A stretch of 64,000 nt of DNA from CAVPEV01 sp963703555 (lineage in GTDB: Bacteria > Actinomycetota > Actinomycetes > Actinomycetales > Cellulomonadaceae), in assembly GCA_963703555.1 (NCBI GenBank), contig CAVPEV010000048.1:1-64000 (forward strand), written 5' to 3'. The translations under genes were made by a program, and so were the position numbers. The notes under the pieces are model-generated. The model was not told the DNA's origin. It made no database searches and was given only the letters and a program-made list of their open reading frames with translations. Below, piece after piece: positions 34,792 to 44,165 of the stretch. How positions within the stretch are numbered: position 1 is the first letter of the stretch; each line of letters begins with the position of its first letter.

Positions 34792-35091
34792 GTGATCTTC
34801 AAGGCCGTGGGGGACGGCAGGCCCTACCCCGATCACGGACGCGTCACGGTGCGTGACTGGGCCGACGTCCCGCCGCGCCAGGTCCGTCTGGACGAGCTGG
34901 TGACGACGAAGCGCACCCTCGACCTGGACGCCCTGCTGTCCGAGGAGTCCACCTTCTACGGCGACCTGTTCGCCCACGTCGTGCAGTGGAAGGGCGAGCT
35001 GTACCTGGAGGACGGTCTGCATCGGGCAGTTCGGGCGGCGCTGCAGCAGCGGCCCGTGCTGCACGCCCGGGTCCTGGTGCTCGACCCGTGA
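34792..35091 (+). CDS. conserved small protein, VapB-antitoxin-like
   Basis: 99 residues from the GTG at 34792 (VIFKAVGDGRPYPDHG...). The middle reads RQVRLDELVTTKRTLDLDALL and the tail is basic. This small protein is conserved in actinobacteria and often sits directly before a LytR_C-domain protein, as here. It has been labelled a VapB-type antitoxin in some annotations, but no toxin gene adjoins. Function is not established. The stop overlaps the next start (GTGA). Confidence 0.7.
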   Translation: MIFKAVGDGRPYPDHGRVTVRDWADVPPRQVRLDELVTTKRTLDLDALLSEESTFYGDLFAHVVQWKGELYLEDGLHRAVRAALQQRPVLHARVLVLDP

Positions 35092-35723
35092 GCGCGCCCG
35101 AGCAGGCGCGCGCGCTGCGCCGCCGGCGCAAGCGGGAGCGGCAGGCCGCCGTCTTCGGTGTGCTGCTGGTGGCGCTGGCCCTCGTCACGGCCGTGTCCGC
35201 GGCGGTGTTCACCGGCGCACTGACCATCCCCGTGCTCGCGCGGGGCTTCGCCTCCCCTGCCTCGACGAAGGCCGCACTGCCGCCGCAGCCGTGCCCGCCC
35301 GACGGGGCGCTGCCGGTGCCGTACGGCCAGGTCGCCGTCACCGTGCTGAACGGCACGACGCGCTCGGGCCTCGCCACGACGGTGGCATCGGAGCTCCAGG
35401 CCCGCGGTTTCGCCGTCGCGGGCACCGGCAACGCGACCCGGCCCGACTCGGACGTCGGCATCATCACCGCCGGCCGGAACGGGGTGGCCGCCGCATACAC
35501 GCTCGCGGCCCACGTGCAGGACGCCCGGGTGCAGCTGGACGACCGGCAGGACAGCTCCGTGTCATTGACGCTGGGACCGTCGTTCACCGCGCTGGTCGAC
35601 CCCACCGGGGTCGAGCTCGACCCGAACGAATCGCTCTCGACCCCGGCGGGCTGCCGCCCGGTCGAGGTGCTGGCCACCCAGCCGGCCGCGCCTACTACCG
35701 CCGCCCCCGCCGCCGGCGGCTGA
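35088..35723 (+). CDS. LytR C-terminal domain membrane protein
   Basis: 211 residues. Basic N-terminus, one membrane segment (about residues 20-43), then a LytR_C domain (VAVTVLNGTTRSGLATTVASEL..., residues 83-165) and a Pro/Ala tail. The LytR_C domain occurs at the end of LCP cell-wall ligases and as a stand-alone exported domain; here it is stand-alone. Coupled to the upstream small protein by a 4-bp overlap. Confidence 0.85.
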   Translation: MSAPEQARALRRRRKRERQAAVFGVLLVALALVTAVSAAVFTGALTIPVLARGFASPASTKAALPPQPCPPDGALPVPYGQVAVTVLNGTTRSGLATTVASELQARGFAVAGTGNATRPDSDVGIITAGRNGVAAAYTLAAHVQDARVQLDDRQDSSVSLTLGPSFTALVDPTGVELDPNESLSTPAGCRPVEVLATQPAAPTTAAPAAGG

Positions 35724-35775
35724 CCGCACCTTGCCCCCTTCGGCTGGGTGATCCACAGCAGGCTTCGGTAAGGTC

Positions 35776-37110
35776 GTGGCGACCGGCGTTCGTCGGTTAC
35801 TGCACCTCAACCTGTCGGAGGCAGCGCTGTCCGGGTCCCGCCTGCTGCGATCCCGCGCTGCGCTGTGGGTCGCCTTCGTCGTCGTCCACGGGTGGATCAC
35901 CGTGCTCGGGACGCTGCTGCTGCTCCACCAGTCGTTCTGGGACCTCGACCTGTACCGGCACTGGATGGCCGTCGGCGTGACCGACCACGCCTGGCCGGTG
36001 CTCGACGGCGACTGGGTCTACCCCGCCGCGGCGCTCCTGCCGATGCGCGCGGCCGCCGCCCTCGGCGGCGTCACCAGCACGATCGGGTTCGCCGTCGCCT
36101 GGTGCGCCATCGTGGCCGTGCTGGACGCGATCGCCGTGACCGTGCTGCTGCGTGTCCCCGCCGGCCCGCGCGGCCATGACCCGGTGGTGGGCGCGTGGTG
36201 GTGGCTGGCGTTCCTCCTCGCGCTCGGACCGGTCGCGATCGGGCGGCTGGATGCGATCATCGCGCCGATCGTCGTCGTCGCCCTGGTGCTCGCGGCCCGC
36301 CACCCGCGGGTGTCCTCCGCCCTGCTGACGCTCGGGGCCTGGATCAAGGTGGCGCCCGGGGCGGTGCTGCTCCCGCTCGTGCTGGCCGTGCGCCGCCCGG
36401 TGCGCCAGGTCGTCGCCCCGGCAGCGGCGGTGAGCGCCGTCGTCGTCGGCGCGGTGGCGGCCGGTGGAGGGCTGACGCACCTGACGAGCTTCCTCGACGA
36501 GCAGGGCGCGCGCGGGCTCCAGCTCGAATCCGTGACGGCCACGCCCTGGCTGCTCACTGCCCTGGTCAGCTCGAGCGTCAAGCGGTACTACAACAACTCC
36601 ATCGTCACGTACGAGATCGCCGGCCCCGGCACCCAAGGCGTTGCCGACCTGCTGGGCCTGCTGCTCCCGCTGGCGGTGGCCGTCGCGGCCGCGCTGGCGT
36701 GGTGGGCCCGGCGTCGGTCCACGGAGGACTTCCTGCTGCGCGGTGCGCTGCTCGTCGTCACCGTGCTCATCGTCTTCAACAAGGTCGGCTCGCCGCAGTT
36801 CATCGGCTGGCTGGCCCCGCCCGTGGCGGTCGCCCTGGCCGCCGGGCGCCCCAGGTGGCGCCGCACCGCTCAGCTGGTGCTCGGGCTGGCGCTCACCACG
36901 CAGATCGTCTTCCCGCTCGCCTACGGCGACGTCCTGTACGGGGGCGTCGGGATCACGGTGCTGCTGGCCGCACGGAACGTCGGCCTCGTCGTGCTGCTGG
37001 GCCTGACAGTCACAGAGCTGGTGGCCGTTCCGCGCGACCAGCCGGACGACGTCGCGGTCGAAGCACCCCCGGCGGACCCCCTCAGACAGCCGATCGCCGA
37101 CCGCGTCTAG
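35776..37110 (+). CDS. GT87-like polyprenyl-sugar mannosyltransferase, membrane
   Basis: 444 residues with about 10-11 hydrophobic segments. An early Asp-rich loop after the first helix (FWDLDLYRHWM) and LGPVAIGRLDAIIAPIV resemble DUF2029/GT87 membrane glycosyltransferases such as PimE/alpha-mannosyltransferases. The specific acceptor is unknown. GTG start at 35776; no close ribosome-binding site. Single gene. Confidence 0.7.
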   Translation: MATGVRRLLHLNLSEAALSGSRLLRSRAALWVAFVVVHGWITVLGTLLLLHQSFWDLDLYRHWMAVGVTDHAWPVLDGDWVYPAAALLPMRAAAALGGVTSTIGFAVAWCAIVAVLDAIAVTVLLRVPAGPRGHDPVVGAWWWLAFLLALGPVAIGRLDAIIAPIVVVALVLAARHPRVSSALLTLGAWIKVAPGAVLLPLVLAVRRPVRQVVAPAAAVSAVVVGAVAAGGGLTHLTSFLDEQGARGLQLESVTATPWLLTALVSSSVKRYYNNSIVTYEIAGPGTQGVADLLGLLLPLAVAVAAALAWWARRRSTEDFLLRGALLVVTVLIVFNKVGSPQFIGWLAPPVAVALAAGRPRWRRTAQLVLGLALTTQIVFPLAYGDVLYGGVGITVLLAARNVGLVVLLGLTVTELVAVPRDQPDDVAVEAPPADPLRQPIADRV

Positions 37111-37140
37111 ACCCTCCGCAGGTCCGCGACCCCGTGGGGC

Positions 37141-38088
37141 TCAGACCAGCGCGGGGGCCACCTCCTCGGCGACGAGGGCCAGGTGGTCGAGGTCGTGCAG
37201 GTCCAGGACCTGCAGGTACAGCCGGCTGATCCCCTGCTCGGCGAGTGTGCCGATCCGGTCCACCACGGCGCCGGGGGTGCCGGCCAGGCCCACCTCGCGG
37301 ACCTCGACGGGGTCCCGGCCGATGGCCGCGGCTCGTCGGTCCACCTCGGCGTCGTCGCGCCCCACGCACAGCACGAGGGCGACGGAACCGACCAGCCCGG
37401 CCGGGTCACGCCCGATCTCCTCGCACGCTGCCCGCACCCGGGCCAGCCGGGGCGCCACCTGGTCCAGCGGCGGGAACGACATGTTGAACTCGTGGGCGTA
37501 CCGGGCGGCCAGCGCCGGCGTCCGCCGCGGGCCCGCACCCCCGACGATGACGGGGACACCCGCCCGGCCGGGGTCCAGCGGCGAGGACTGCACGGGCTTG
37601 GGCAGCGCCGGGCAGTCCGTCAGCACGTAGTGCCCGCCCGTGAACGAATACCGCTCGCCGACCGGTGTGCCCCACAGCCCGGTGATGACCTCGAGCTGCT
37701 CGGCCAGCCGGTCGAACCGGCGCACGGGGAACGGGACGCCGTAGGCCGCGTGCTCGGCCTCGAACCACCCCGCGCCGAGGCCGAGCTCCACCCGACCGCC
37801 CGACATCCGGTCCACCTGGGCGACCTGCACCGCGAGGATGCCCGGCTGCCGGAAGGTCGCCGAGGTGACCAGGGTGCCCAGCCGGATGCGGTTGGTCTCC
37901 CGAGCCAGGCCGGCCAACGTGGTCCACGCGTCCGTCGGGCCTGGCAGGCCGTCGCCGCCGCCCATCCGCAGGAAGTGGTCGGAGCGGAAGAAGCCGTCGA
38001 AGCCGAGCTCCTCGGTGGCCCGCGCGACGGCGAGCAGGTCCTCGTAGTCAGCACCCTGCTGGGGCTCGGTGAAGATCCTCAGGTCCAT
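37141..38088 (-). CDS. LLM-class F420-dependent oxidoreductase
   Basis: 315 residues from ATG 38088 (MDLRIFTEPQQ). Luciferase-like TIM-barrel features: GFDGFFRSDHFLRM, TNRIRLGTLVTSATFRQPGILA, GGRVELGLGAGWFEAEH and VIVGGAGPRRTPALAARYA. F420 use is typical of this subfamily in actinobacteria. Substrate unknown. A frame open upstream to 38517 lacks homology. Confidence 0.86.
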   Translation of the reverse strand: MDLRIFTEPQQGADYEDLLAVARATEELGFDGFFRSDHFLRMGGGDGLPGPTDAWTTLAGLARETNRIRLGTLVTSATFRQPGILAVQVAQVDRMSGGRVELGLGAGWFEAEHAAYGVPFPVRRFDRLAEQLEVITGLWGTPVGERYSFTGGHYVLTDCPALPKPVQSSPLDPGRAGVPVIVGGAGPRRTPALAARYAHEFNMSFPPLDQVAPRLARVRAACEEIGRDPAGLVGSVALVLCVGRDDAEVDRRAAAIGRDPVEVREVGLAGTPGAVVDRIGTLAEQGISRLYLQVLDLHDLDHLALVAEEVAPALV

Positions 38089-38176
38089 GCCACCACCCTC
38101 GCACGCGGGGCACAGGCGCACGCGCGGACCGCCCGCGTCACCGGCTCCGGTGACGCGCGAGTGGGAGGCTGTCCCC

Positions 38177-38851
38177 ATGTCCTCCGTCCCGGTCCTGGAC
38201 GTGCTGGCCGTCACCGACTGGCGCCGGCAGGTCGCCGAGACGTATGCCGAGGTACGCCGGCGCGCCACGGACGACCCGGCGGATGCGCACGCGTGGTGGG
38301 TGCGCCGACGGGACGAGCTGTTCGCGGACCACCCCGCCTCCCCGCTGCCGACGTCGGCGCGGGTGTCCTTCACCGGGCTCGACGTGGCCCCGTACGATCC
38401 CGCGTACCGGTTCGAGGTGCGGGTGCGCAGCACCTCGCCGCAGCGCATGGAGCTGGCCGGCGCCGCCGGCGGGCCGGCCCGCTTCGACCGGGTCGGCCGG
38501 GTGGGCCTGCCGGACATCGGCGAGGTCAGTCTGTGGTCCCTGCAGTCCTACGGCGGCGGCCTGTTCCTCCCGCTCCGGGACGGCCTGGCCGGCCGCGACG
38601 GTGGCACGTTCGGTGGGGGCCGCTACGTCCTGGACACCGTCAAGGGTGCGGACCTGGGCCGCGGCAGCGGCGGCCTGCTCGTCGTCGACCTCAACTTCGC
38701 CTACAACCCGTCCTGCGCCTACGACGCCCGTTGGGTGTGCCCGCTGGCGACCCGGGGCAACACCGTCGACGCCGAGATCCCGGTCGGCGAGCACATTCCG
38801 GGCGACTGGCTCGTCGCCCCCGACGAGGACCACCAGGCACCACCCGTCTGA
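38177..38851 (+). CDS. DUF1684 domain protein
   Basis: 224 residues from the ATG at 38177, with GGGAGG at 38163-38168. The sequence follows the DUF1684 pattern: early WRRQVAETYAEVRR...WWVRRRDELFADHPASPL, central LFLPLRDGLAGRDGGTFGGGRYVLD and C-terminal LNFAYNPSCAYDARWVCPLA. Function unknown. It is divergent from the LLM oxidoreductase. Confidence 0.82.
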   Translation: MSSVPVLDVLAVTDWRRQVAETYAEVRRRATDDPADAHAWWVRRRDELFADHPASPLPTSARVSFTGLDVAPYDPAYRFEVRVRSTSPQRMELAGAAGGPARFDRVGRVGLPDIGEVSLWSLQSYGGGLFLPLRDGLAGRDGGTFGGGRYVLDTVKGADLGRGSGGLLVVDLNFAYNPSCAYDARWVCPLATRGNTVDAEIPVGEHIPGDWLVAPDEDHQAPPV

Positions 38852-39010
38852 TCGGGGCTCGACTCCGCGGATCACGCTCACCTGCGTGAGCACGCCCGAT
38901 GTCCGGCCGGAAGCCCCGGTGCTAGCGTCGCAGACATCGGCGTCCCGACCGATCCGGCCGAGGGACGACGTCCGTCGTGCGATCAGCGTGGATCGACTGG
39001 AGGAGTCACC

Positions 39011-40111
39011 ATGAAGACACGAGCAGCAGTTGTACGGGGAGCGCACCAGCCCTTCGAGATCGCCACCGTCGAGCTGGACGACCCGCGGCCCGACGAGGTG
39101 CGGGTCCGCATGGTCGCGTCAGGCGTCTGCCACACCGATGCGGTGGTCCGTGACCAGATGGTGCCCACCCCGTTGCCCGCCATCCTCGGCCACGAGGGCG
39201 CCGGCATCGTCGAGGCGATCGGCGTGAATGTCACCACCGTCCTGCCGGGCGACTCCGTCGTGCTCTCGCTGAACACGTGCGGCAAGTGCGAGCAGTGCCT
39301 CACGGGGCACGTGGCGTACTGCACCCAGATGTCCGCCCTCAACTTCGGGGGTCGCCGAGCGGACGGGAGCACGGCGTTCAGCGACGACTCGGGCCCGATC
39401 TCCTCGCACTTCTTCGGGCAGTCGTCGTTCGCCGCCCACACGAACGCGCCCGAGCGCAGCGTCGTCAAGGTCGACGCCGACCTCCCGCTGGAGCTGCTCG
39501 GCCCGCTGGGGTGCGGCATCCAGACCGGAGCCGGAGCCGTGCTCAACTCGCTCGAGGTGCCGACCGGGTCGACCTTCGCGGTGTTCGGCACCGGCGCGGT
39601 CGGGTCCTCGGCGATCCTCGCGGCCGTCGTGGCCGGGTGCACGACGATCATCGCGGTGGACAACGTCGGCTCGCGCCTGGATCTGGCGAAGGAGCTCGGG
39701 GCGACCCACGTGATCAACTCCGGGACCCAGGACGTCGCTGCCGAGGTGGAACGGATCACCCGTGGCCGGGGGATCGACAACGCGGTGGACACCACCGGCG
39801 TGCCGGCCGTGCTGCGTCAAGCCGCTGACGTGCTGGGGATCAGAGGCACGGTCGCCCTCATCGGCGCCGCAGCCATGGGCTCCGAGGTGCACTTCGAGAT
39901 CGGGGCCTCGCTGGCCAAGGGCTGGCACTTCCGCACGATCATCGAGGGCGACGCGGTCCCCCAGGTGTTCATCCCCCAGCTGATCGCGCTGTGGCGCCAG
40001 GGCCGGTTCCCGTTCGACAAGCTGGTGAGGACCTACTCCCTCGAGGACATCAACCAGGCGTTCGAGGACTCCAGGAGCGGGAAGGTCCTCAAGCCGGTCC
40101 TGCGGTTCTGA
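39011..40111 (+). CDS. zinc NAD(P)-dependent alcohol dehydrogenase (aryl-alcohol type)
   Basis: 366 residues. Catalytic zinc Cys in SGVCHTDA and His/Glu in LGHEGAG; structural zinc cysteines in TCGKCEQCLTGHVAYC; Rossmann GTGAVGSSAIL (about residue 197). Resembles aryl/benzyl-alcohol dehydrogenases. GGAGGAG ribosome-binding site. It lies beyond the mft locus and is not of the NDMA subfamily, but it belongs to the same large family. Confidence 0.88.
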   Translation: MKTRAAVVRGAHQPFEIATVELDDPRPDEVRVRMVASGVCHTDAVVRDQMVPTPLPAILGHEGAGIVEAIGVNVTTVLPGDSVVLSLNTCGKCEQCLTGHVAYCTQMSALNFGGRRADGSTAFSDDSGPISSHFFGQSSFAAHTNAPERSVVKVDADLPLELLGPLGCGIQTGAGAVLNSLEVPTGSTFAVFGTGAVGSSAILAAVVAGCTTIIAVDNVGSRLDLAKELGATHVINSGTQDVAAEVERITRGRGIDNAVDTTGVPAVLRQAADVLGIRGTVALIGAAAMGSEVHFEIGASLAKGWHFRTIIEGDAVPQVFIPQLIALWRQGRFPFDKLVRTYSLEDINQAFEDSRSGKVLKPVLRF

Positions 40112-40153
40112 CCTGATCCGACAGGATCCGTCGCAGGTGTTCTCGGGGCAGCG

Positions 40154-40774
40154 TCAGCCCTCCGGGAACACCTGAGCGAGGTGGGCCCGCAGCGCGGCGG
40201 CCATGTCGACCCGGCCGGGGTCGAGGAGCCACTGCAGCTGCAACCCGTCCATCAGGGCGACGATCGTGCGGGCCTCGACCTGCGGATCGACGCCCGGTCG
40301 CAGCCGGCCCTGCTCGGCGCGCCGGCGCAGCGCATCGGCGAACACCTCCACGAGGCCGGCGTACCGCGCGACGAACGACCCGTGGGCGGGGTGGTCGGGG
40401 GCGACCGCCTCGGCCGAGACCACCGTGTAGAGCTCGACCATCGCCCGGCGCTGGGCGTTGCGTCCGACCAGTGCGACGAGCTCGTCGAACACGTCCGAGC
40501 CGACGCCTATCGCGGCGTCGACGGCGGCCCGGTCCTCGGCGTCCCGGCGCTGCAGCACCGCGTCGAGCAGCTCGGCCTTGCTCGCGAAGTGGTGGCGCAG
40601 GCCGGTGTGGGAGATGCCCGCCCAGGCCGCGATCTCCCGCAGCGATGTGGCCCGGTAGCCGGACTGGGCGAACAGCGCCGTGGCCGCCTGGAGGATGTCC
40701 TCCCGTGTCGCCCGCCCGTTGGCGTACCCGACGAGGGTGCGGGGGCCGGGGATGTCCGGCGTCGACGTGACCAC
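40154..40774 (-). CDS. TetR-family regulator
   Basis: 206 residues from GTG 40774 (AGGAG upstream). Helix-turn-helix ATSLREIAAWAGISHTGLRHHF at about residues 41-62, then a helical ligand domain ending LQLQWLLDPG. Divergent from the GH3/MFS genes, whose intergenic region holds a palindrome. Regulation of those genes is likely but inferred. Confidence 0.87.
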   Translation of the reverse strand: MVTSTPDIPGPRTLVGYANGRATREDILQAATALFAQSGYRATSLREIAAWAGISHTGLRHHFASKAELLDAVLQRRDAEDRAAVDAAIGVGSDVFDELVALVGRNAQRRAMVELYTVVSAEAVAPDHPAHGSFVARYAGLVEVFADALRRRAEQGRLRPGVDPQVEARTIVALMDGLQLQWLLDPGRVDMAAALRAHLAQVFPEG

Positions 40775-40853
40775 GGCGTCTCCTGGTGTGTGAGCGGGGC
40801 ACCTCTGCCTGAGTGTGCGGGCACACCTGGCCGACTGCGCAATCCAGTGTGTC

Positions 40854-40866
40854 ACGGAACTTCCGT
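40854..40866. promoter_or_regulatory. palindrome in the TetR/GH3 divergent region
   Basis: ACGGAA-C-TTCCGT, perfect 6-bp arms. A wider inverted pair GCGCAAT (40837-40843) and ATTGCGC (40889-40895) brackets it. Placed between the TetR gene and the GH3 start. A TetR operator is plausible. Confidence 0.45.
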
Positions 40867-40935
40867 CAACATCGAACATGTGGTAGATATTGCGCTCCAG
40901 AGTTCAGCACAGCCGTGGAGACGAAGGAGTCACCC

Positions 40936-42759
40936 GTGCCAGAGCCCGCCGCTGCCCCACCGGGTGCGCCGTACCGCAACGCGCACCTGGCGATCGACGA
41001 ACGCCTCGACGACCTCGTCGCGCGCATGACGCTGGAGGAGAAGGCCGGTCAGCTCTTCTGCTCGATGGCCACGGTCGGACCCGGGGGGACGCTCGCCGGC
41101 GAAGATCCGGTCTTCGGCGTCGCCGGCGTGCGCGAGCTGGTCGAGGACCGCCACCTCACCCACGTCAACATCCTCGCCGCGCCACCCACCGCACGGGAGC
41201 TGGCCGAGTGGCACAACCGGGTGCAGGAGCTCGCGGCCGCGACCCGGCTGGGGATCCCCGTGACGGTCGCCTCCGACCCGCGGCACTCCTTCACCGACAA
41301 CCCGGCGACCGCCCTGATGTCCGGCCCGTTCTCGCAGTGGCCGGAGCCGCTGGGGCTGGCCGCCATCGGTGACCCGCACCTCGTCGAGGAGTTCGCCGAC
41401 GCCGTGCGCCGGGAGTACCTGACCGTCGGCATCCGCACCGCGCTGCACCCCCAGGTGGACCTCGCCACGGAGCCGCGCTGGGCCCGGCAGTCGGGCACCT
41501 TCGGAGAGGACCCGGAGCTCACGGCGCGGATGGCCGTCGCCTACGTCCGAGGGATCCAAGCCACCGGGGCGGTGGCCCGTGCCGCAGGACTCGACGCCGG
41601 CTTCGGCCGGCAGTCGGTGTCGGCGATGGCCAAGCACTTTCCCGGCGGCGGCCCGCAGCTCGACGGCAAGGACCCACACTTCGCCGACGGGCGCGAGCAG
41701 GTCTACCCCGGCGCCCGGTTCGCCGACCACCTGCGCCCCTTCGAGGCGCTCGTCGCGGCGGGCGTGCGCCAGATGATGCCGTACTACGGGATGCCGGTCG
41801 GCCTCACGGTCGACGGCGAGGCGGTGCCCGCGGTGGGCTTCGGGTTCAACCGGCCCGTGCTGACCGGTCTGCTCCGCGAACGGCTGGGGTTCGACGGCAT
41901 CGTCTGCACGGACTGGGGGCTCGTCACCGACGCGACCGTCATGGGCCGGCTGTACCCCGCCCGGGCCTGGGGGGCCGAGCACCTGTCCCGTGCGGACCGC
42001 GTGCTGCTGATCCTGCAGGCCGGCGCGGACCAGCTCGGCGGCGAGGCGTGCCCGGAGATCGTCGTGGGCCTGGTGCGGTCCGGGCGCCTGTCCGTGGAAC
42101 GGGTCGACGTCTCGGTGCGGCGCCTGCTGCGGGAGAAGTTCCTGCTCGGACTGTTCGACGAGGCACGCTACGTCGACCCGGACGAGGCGGACCGGGTCGT
42201 CGGCAGCGCCACGCTGCGGGCCGCCGGACGGGCGGCCCAGGCCCGGGCCGTCACGGTGCTGACCAATGGCGTCGCGCACCTGCCGCTGGCTGCGGGCCTG
42301 CGGGTCTACGCCGAGGGCGTGGACCAGACCGCCGTCGCCCGGCACGCCACCGTGGTGGGCAGCCCGGCAGCGGCGGACGTCGCCGTGCTGCGGCTGGCCG
42401 CTCCCTTCGAGCCGGCCGACGGCTTCGAGGGCTTCTTCCACAACGGCTCGCTCGAGTTCGACGCGAACACCGTCGAGCACGTCCTGCAGGTGGCCCGGAC
42501 CGTTCCCTCGGTCGTGGAGGTCTCCTGCGACCGGCCCGCCGTGCTCACGCCGTTCGTCGACGACGCCGGCGCGCTGGTCGTCACGTTCGGGTGCAGCGAC
42601 GACGCCCTGCTCGACGTGCTGTTCGGCGCCGTGGCCCCGCAGGGCCGCCTGCCGTTCGACCTGCCGCAGTCCATGGCTGCCGTCGTGGCGTCACGCCCGG
42701 ACGTCCCGTTCGACACCGCCGACCCGCTGTTCCGGTTCGGCCACGGCCTGTCCTGGTAA
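40936..42759 (+). CDS. glycoside hydrolase family 3 protein
   Basis: 607 residues from the GTG at 40936 (GAAGGAG upstream). GH3 N-domain: LVARMTLEEKAGQLF, KHFPGGGPQLDG (substrate Lys-His) and the nucleophile Asp in VCTDWGLVTD. The C-terminal domain ends with PLFRFGHGLSW. A beta-glucosidase or beta-xylosidase-like activity is expected. No signal peptide, so it likely works on imported glycosides. The MFS gene follows 75 bp downstream. Confidence 0.9.
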   Translation: MPEPAAAPPGAPYRNAHLAIDERLDDLVARMTLEEKAGQLFCSMATVGPGGTLAGEDPVFGVAGVRELVEDRHLTHVNILAAPPTARELAEWHNRVQELAAATRLGIPVTVASDPRHSFTDNPATALMSGPFSQWPEPLGLAAIGDPHLVEEFADAVRREYLTVGIRTALHPQVDLATEPRWARQSGTFGEDPELTARMAVAYVRGIQATGAVARAAGLDAGFGRQSVSAMAKHFPGGGPQLDGKDPHFADGREQVYPGARFADHLRPFEALVAAGVRQMMPYYGMPVGLTVDGEAVPAVGFGFNRPVLTGLLRERLGFDGIVCTDWGLVTDATVMGRLYPARAWGAEHLSRADRVLLILQAGADQLGGEACPEIVVGLVRSGRLSVERVDVSVRRLLREKFLLGLFDEARYVDPDEADRVVGSATLRAAGRAAQARAVTVLTNGVAHLPLAAGLRVYAEGVDQTAVARHATVVGSPAAADVAVLRLAAPFEPADGFEGFFHNGSLEFDANTVEHVLQVARTVPSVVEVSCDRPAVLTPFVDDAGALVVTFGCSDDALLDVLFGAVAPQGRLPFDLPQSMAAVVASRPDVPFDTADPLFRFGHGLSW

Positions 42760-42834
42760 CCCCCGTCCCACCCGCGTCGGCGCTCGCGCCGGCGCGGTTC
42801 CCACCGTCGCTGTCGACGAGAAGGTGAGCGCACG

Positions 42835-44154
42835 ATGTCAACCGACCTGACCGATCCCGAAGGCACCGCCGACCCGGCGGCGAGCCTTGCTCCAGTCCGC
42901 CTGAGCCCCGAGGGCTACGACCCCGAGAGCCTGGCGAAGGTGCCGATCCGGGGCCGCCTCCGCCGGCTCATGGCCTCGCTGTTCATGGGCAACATCGGGA
43001 TCTTCCTGCTCTGGGGTGCCATCCCCGCGGTACTGCTGCCGCTGCAGATCGAGGGGATCGACCCGGCCAACAAGGTGGCCAACCTGGCCGTGGTCTCCAC
43101 CATCGGTGCGTTCGTGGCGATGGTCGCCCAGCCCGTTGCCGGCATGGTGTCCGACCGCACCCGCGGTCGGCTCGGCCGACGCGCGCCGTGGATGCTCGCC
43201 GGCGTCGCCGTCGGGGGCCTCGCCCTCATCGGCATGGCCAGCGCCAACACCTTGCTACAGGTGGGCATCGCGTGGGCGGTCGTGCAGATGGCGTACAACT
43301 TCACCCAGGGACCGCTCAGCGCGGTCATGCCGGACCGGGTGCCCCGCGGAGTGCGCGGGACGTTCGCGGCCGTGGCTGGCATGGGGCTGATGCTCGGGGT
43401 GCTGGGCGGCCAGATCCTCGGCGCCCAGTTCCGCAACGCCGTGCCGACCGGCTACATGTTCCTTGCCGGGTTCGCCGCGCTCACCACCGTGGCGTTCATC
43501 GTGCTCAACCGGGACCGGAACAACACCGACGAGCCCCGCGAGCCGTTCGACATGCGGGTCTTCCTGCGCACGTTCTGGGTGAGCCCGCGCAAGCACCCGG
43601 ACTTCGCCTGGGGCTTCGCCAACCGGCTGCTGCTCTACGTGGGCTACTTCCTCATCACCGGGTACCAGCTGTACCTGCTGCAGGACTATGTCGGCCTGGA
43701 GGACGCGGCCAGCTACATCCCGCAGGTCGGCGTCATCAACCTCGCAGGCATCGTCATCGCCACGGTCATCGCCGGGCCGCTGTCCGACCGGCTCGGGCGG
43801 CGCAAGCCCGTCGTCATGGTGGCCGGCATCGTCATGGGCGTGTCGCTGCTCGTCCCCTGGCTGGTCCCGACCCTCACCGGGTGGATGGTCTTCGCCGCGC
43901 TCGCCGGTCTCGGCTTCGGCGCCTACCAGTCCGTGGACACCGCACTGATGAGCGAGGTGCTGCCGTCGCAGAACGACTTCGCCAAGGACCTCGGCGTGCT
44001 CAACATCGCCGCGACGCTGCCGCAGACGATCGCCCCGGGGCTCGCCGGGCTGATCGTCGTCTCCTTCGACAGCTACGCGGCCCTGTTCCCCATCGCCATC
44101 GTGCTGGCGCTGGCCGGCGCGGTCGCCGTGCTGCCCATCAAGGCGGTGCGGTAA
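42835..44154 (+). CDS. MFS transporter, probable sugar/glycoside carrier
   Basis: 439 residues with about 12 membrane segments after a 45-residue polar N-tail. MFS loop motifs are VSDRTRGRLGRRAPWM between helices 2 and 3 and its repeat GPLSDRLGRRKPVVM in the second half. Placement right after the GH3 gene suggests import of its glycoside substrate. Confidence 0.88.
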   Translation: MSTDLTDPEGTADPAASLAPVRLSPEGYDPESLAKVPIRGRLRRLMASLFMGNIGIFLLWGAIPAVLLPLQIEGIDPANKVANLAVVSTIGAFVAMVAQPVAGMVSDRTRGRLGRRAPWMLAGVAVGGLALIGMASANTLLQVGIAWAVVQMAYNFTQGPLSAVMPDRVPRGVRGTFAAVAGMGLMLGVLGGQILGAQFRNAVPTGYMFLAGFAALTTVAFIVLNRDRNNTDEPREPFDMRVFLRTFWVSPRKHPDFAWGFANRLLLYVGYFLITGYQLYLLQDYVGLEDAASYIPQVGVINLAGIVIATVIAGPLSDRLGRRKPVVMVAGIVMGVSLLVPWLVPTLTGWMVFAALAGLGFGAYQSVDTALMSEVLPSQNDFAKDLGVLNIAATLPQTIAPGLAGLIVVSFDSYAALFPIAIVLALAGAVAVLPIKAVR

Positions 44155-44165
44155 CCGGCCGCTGG

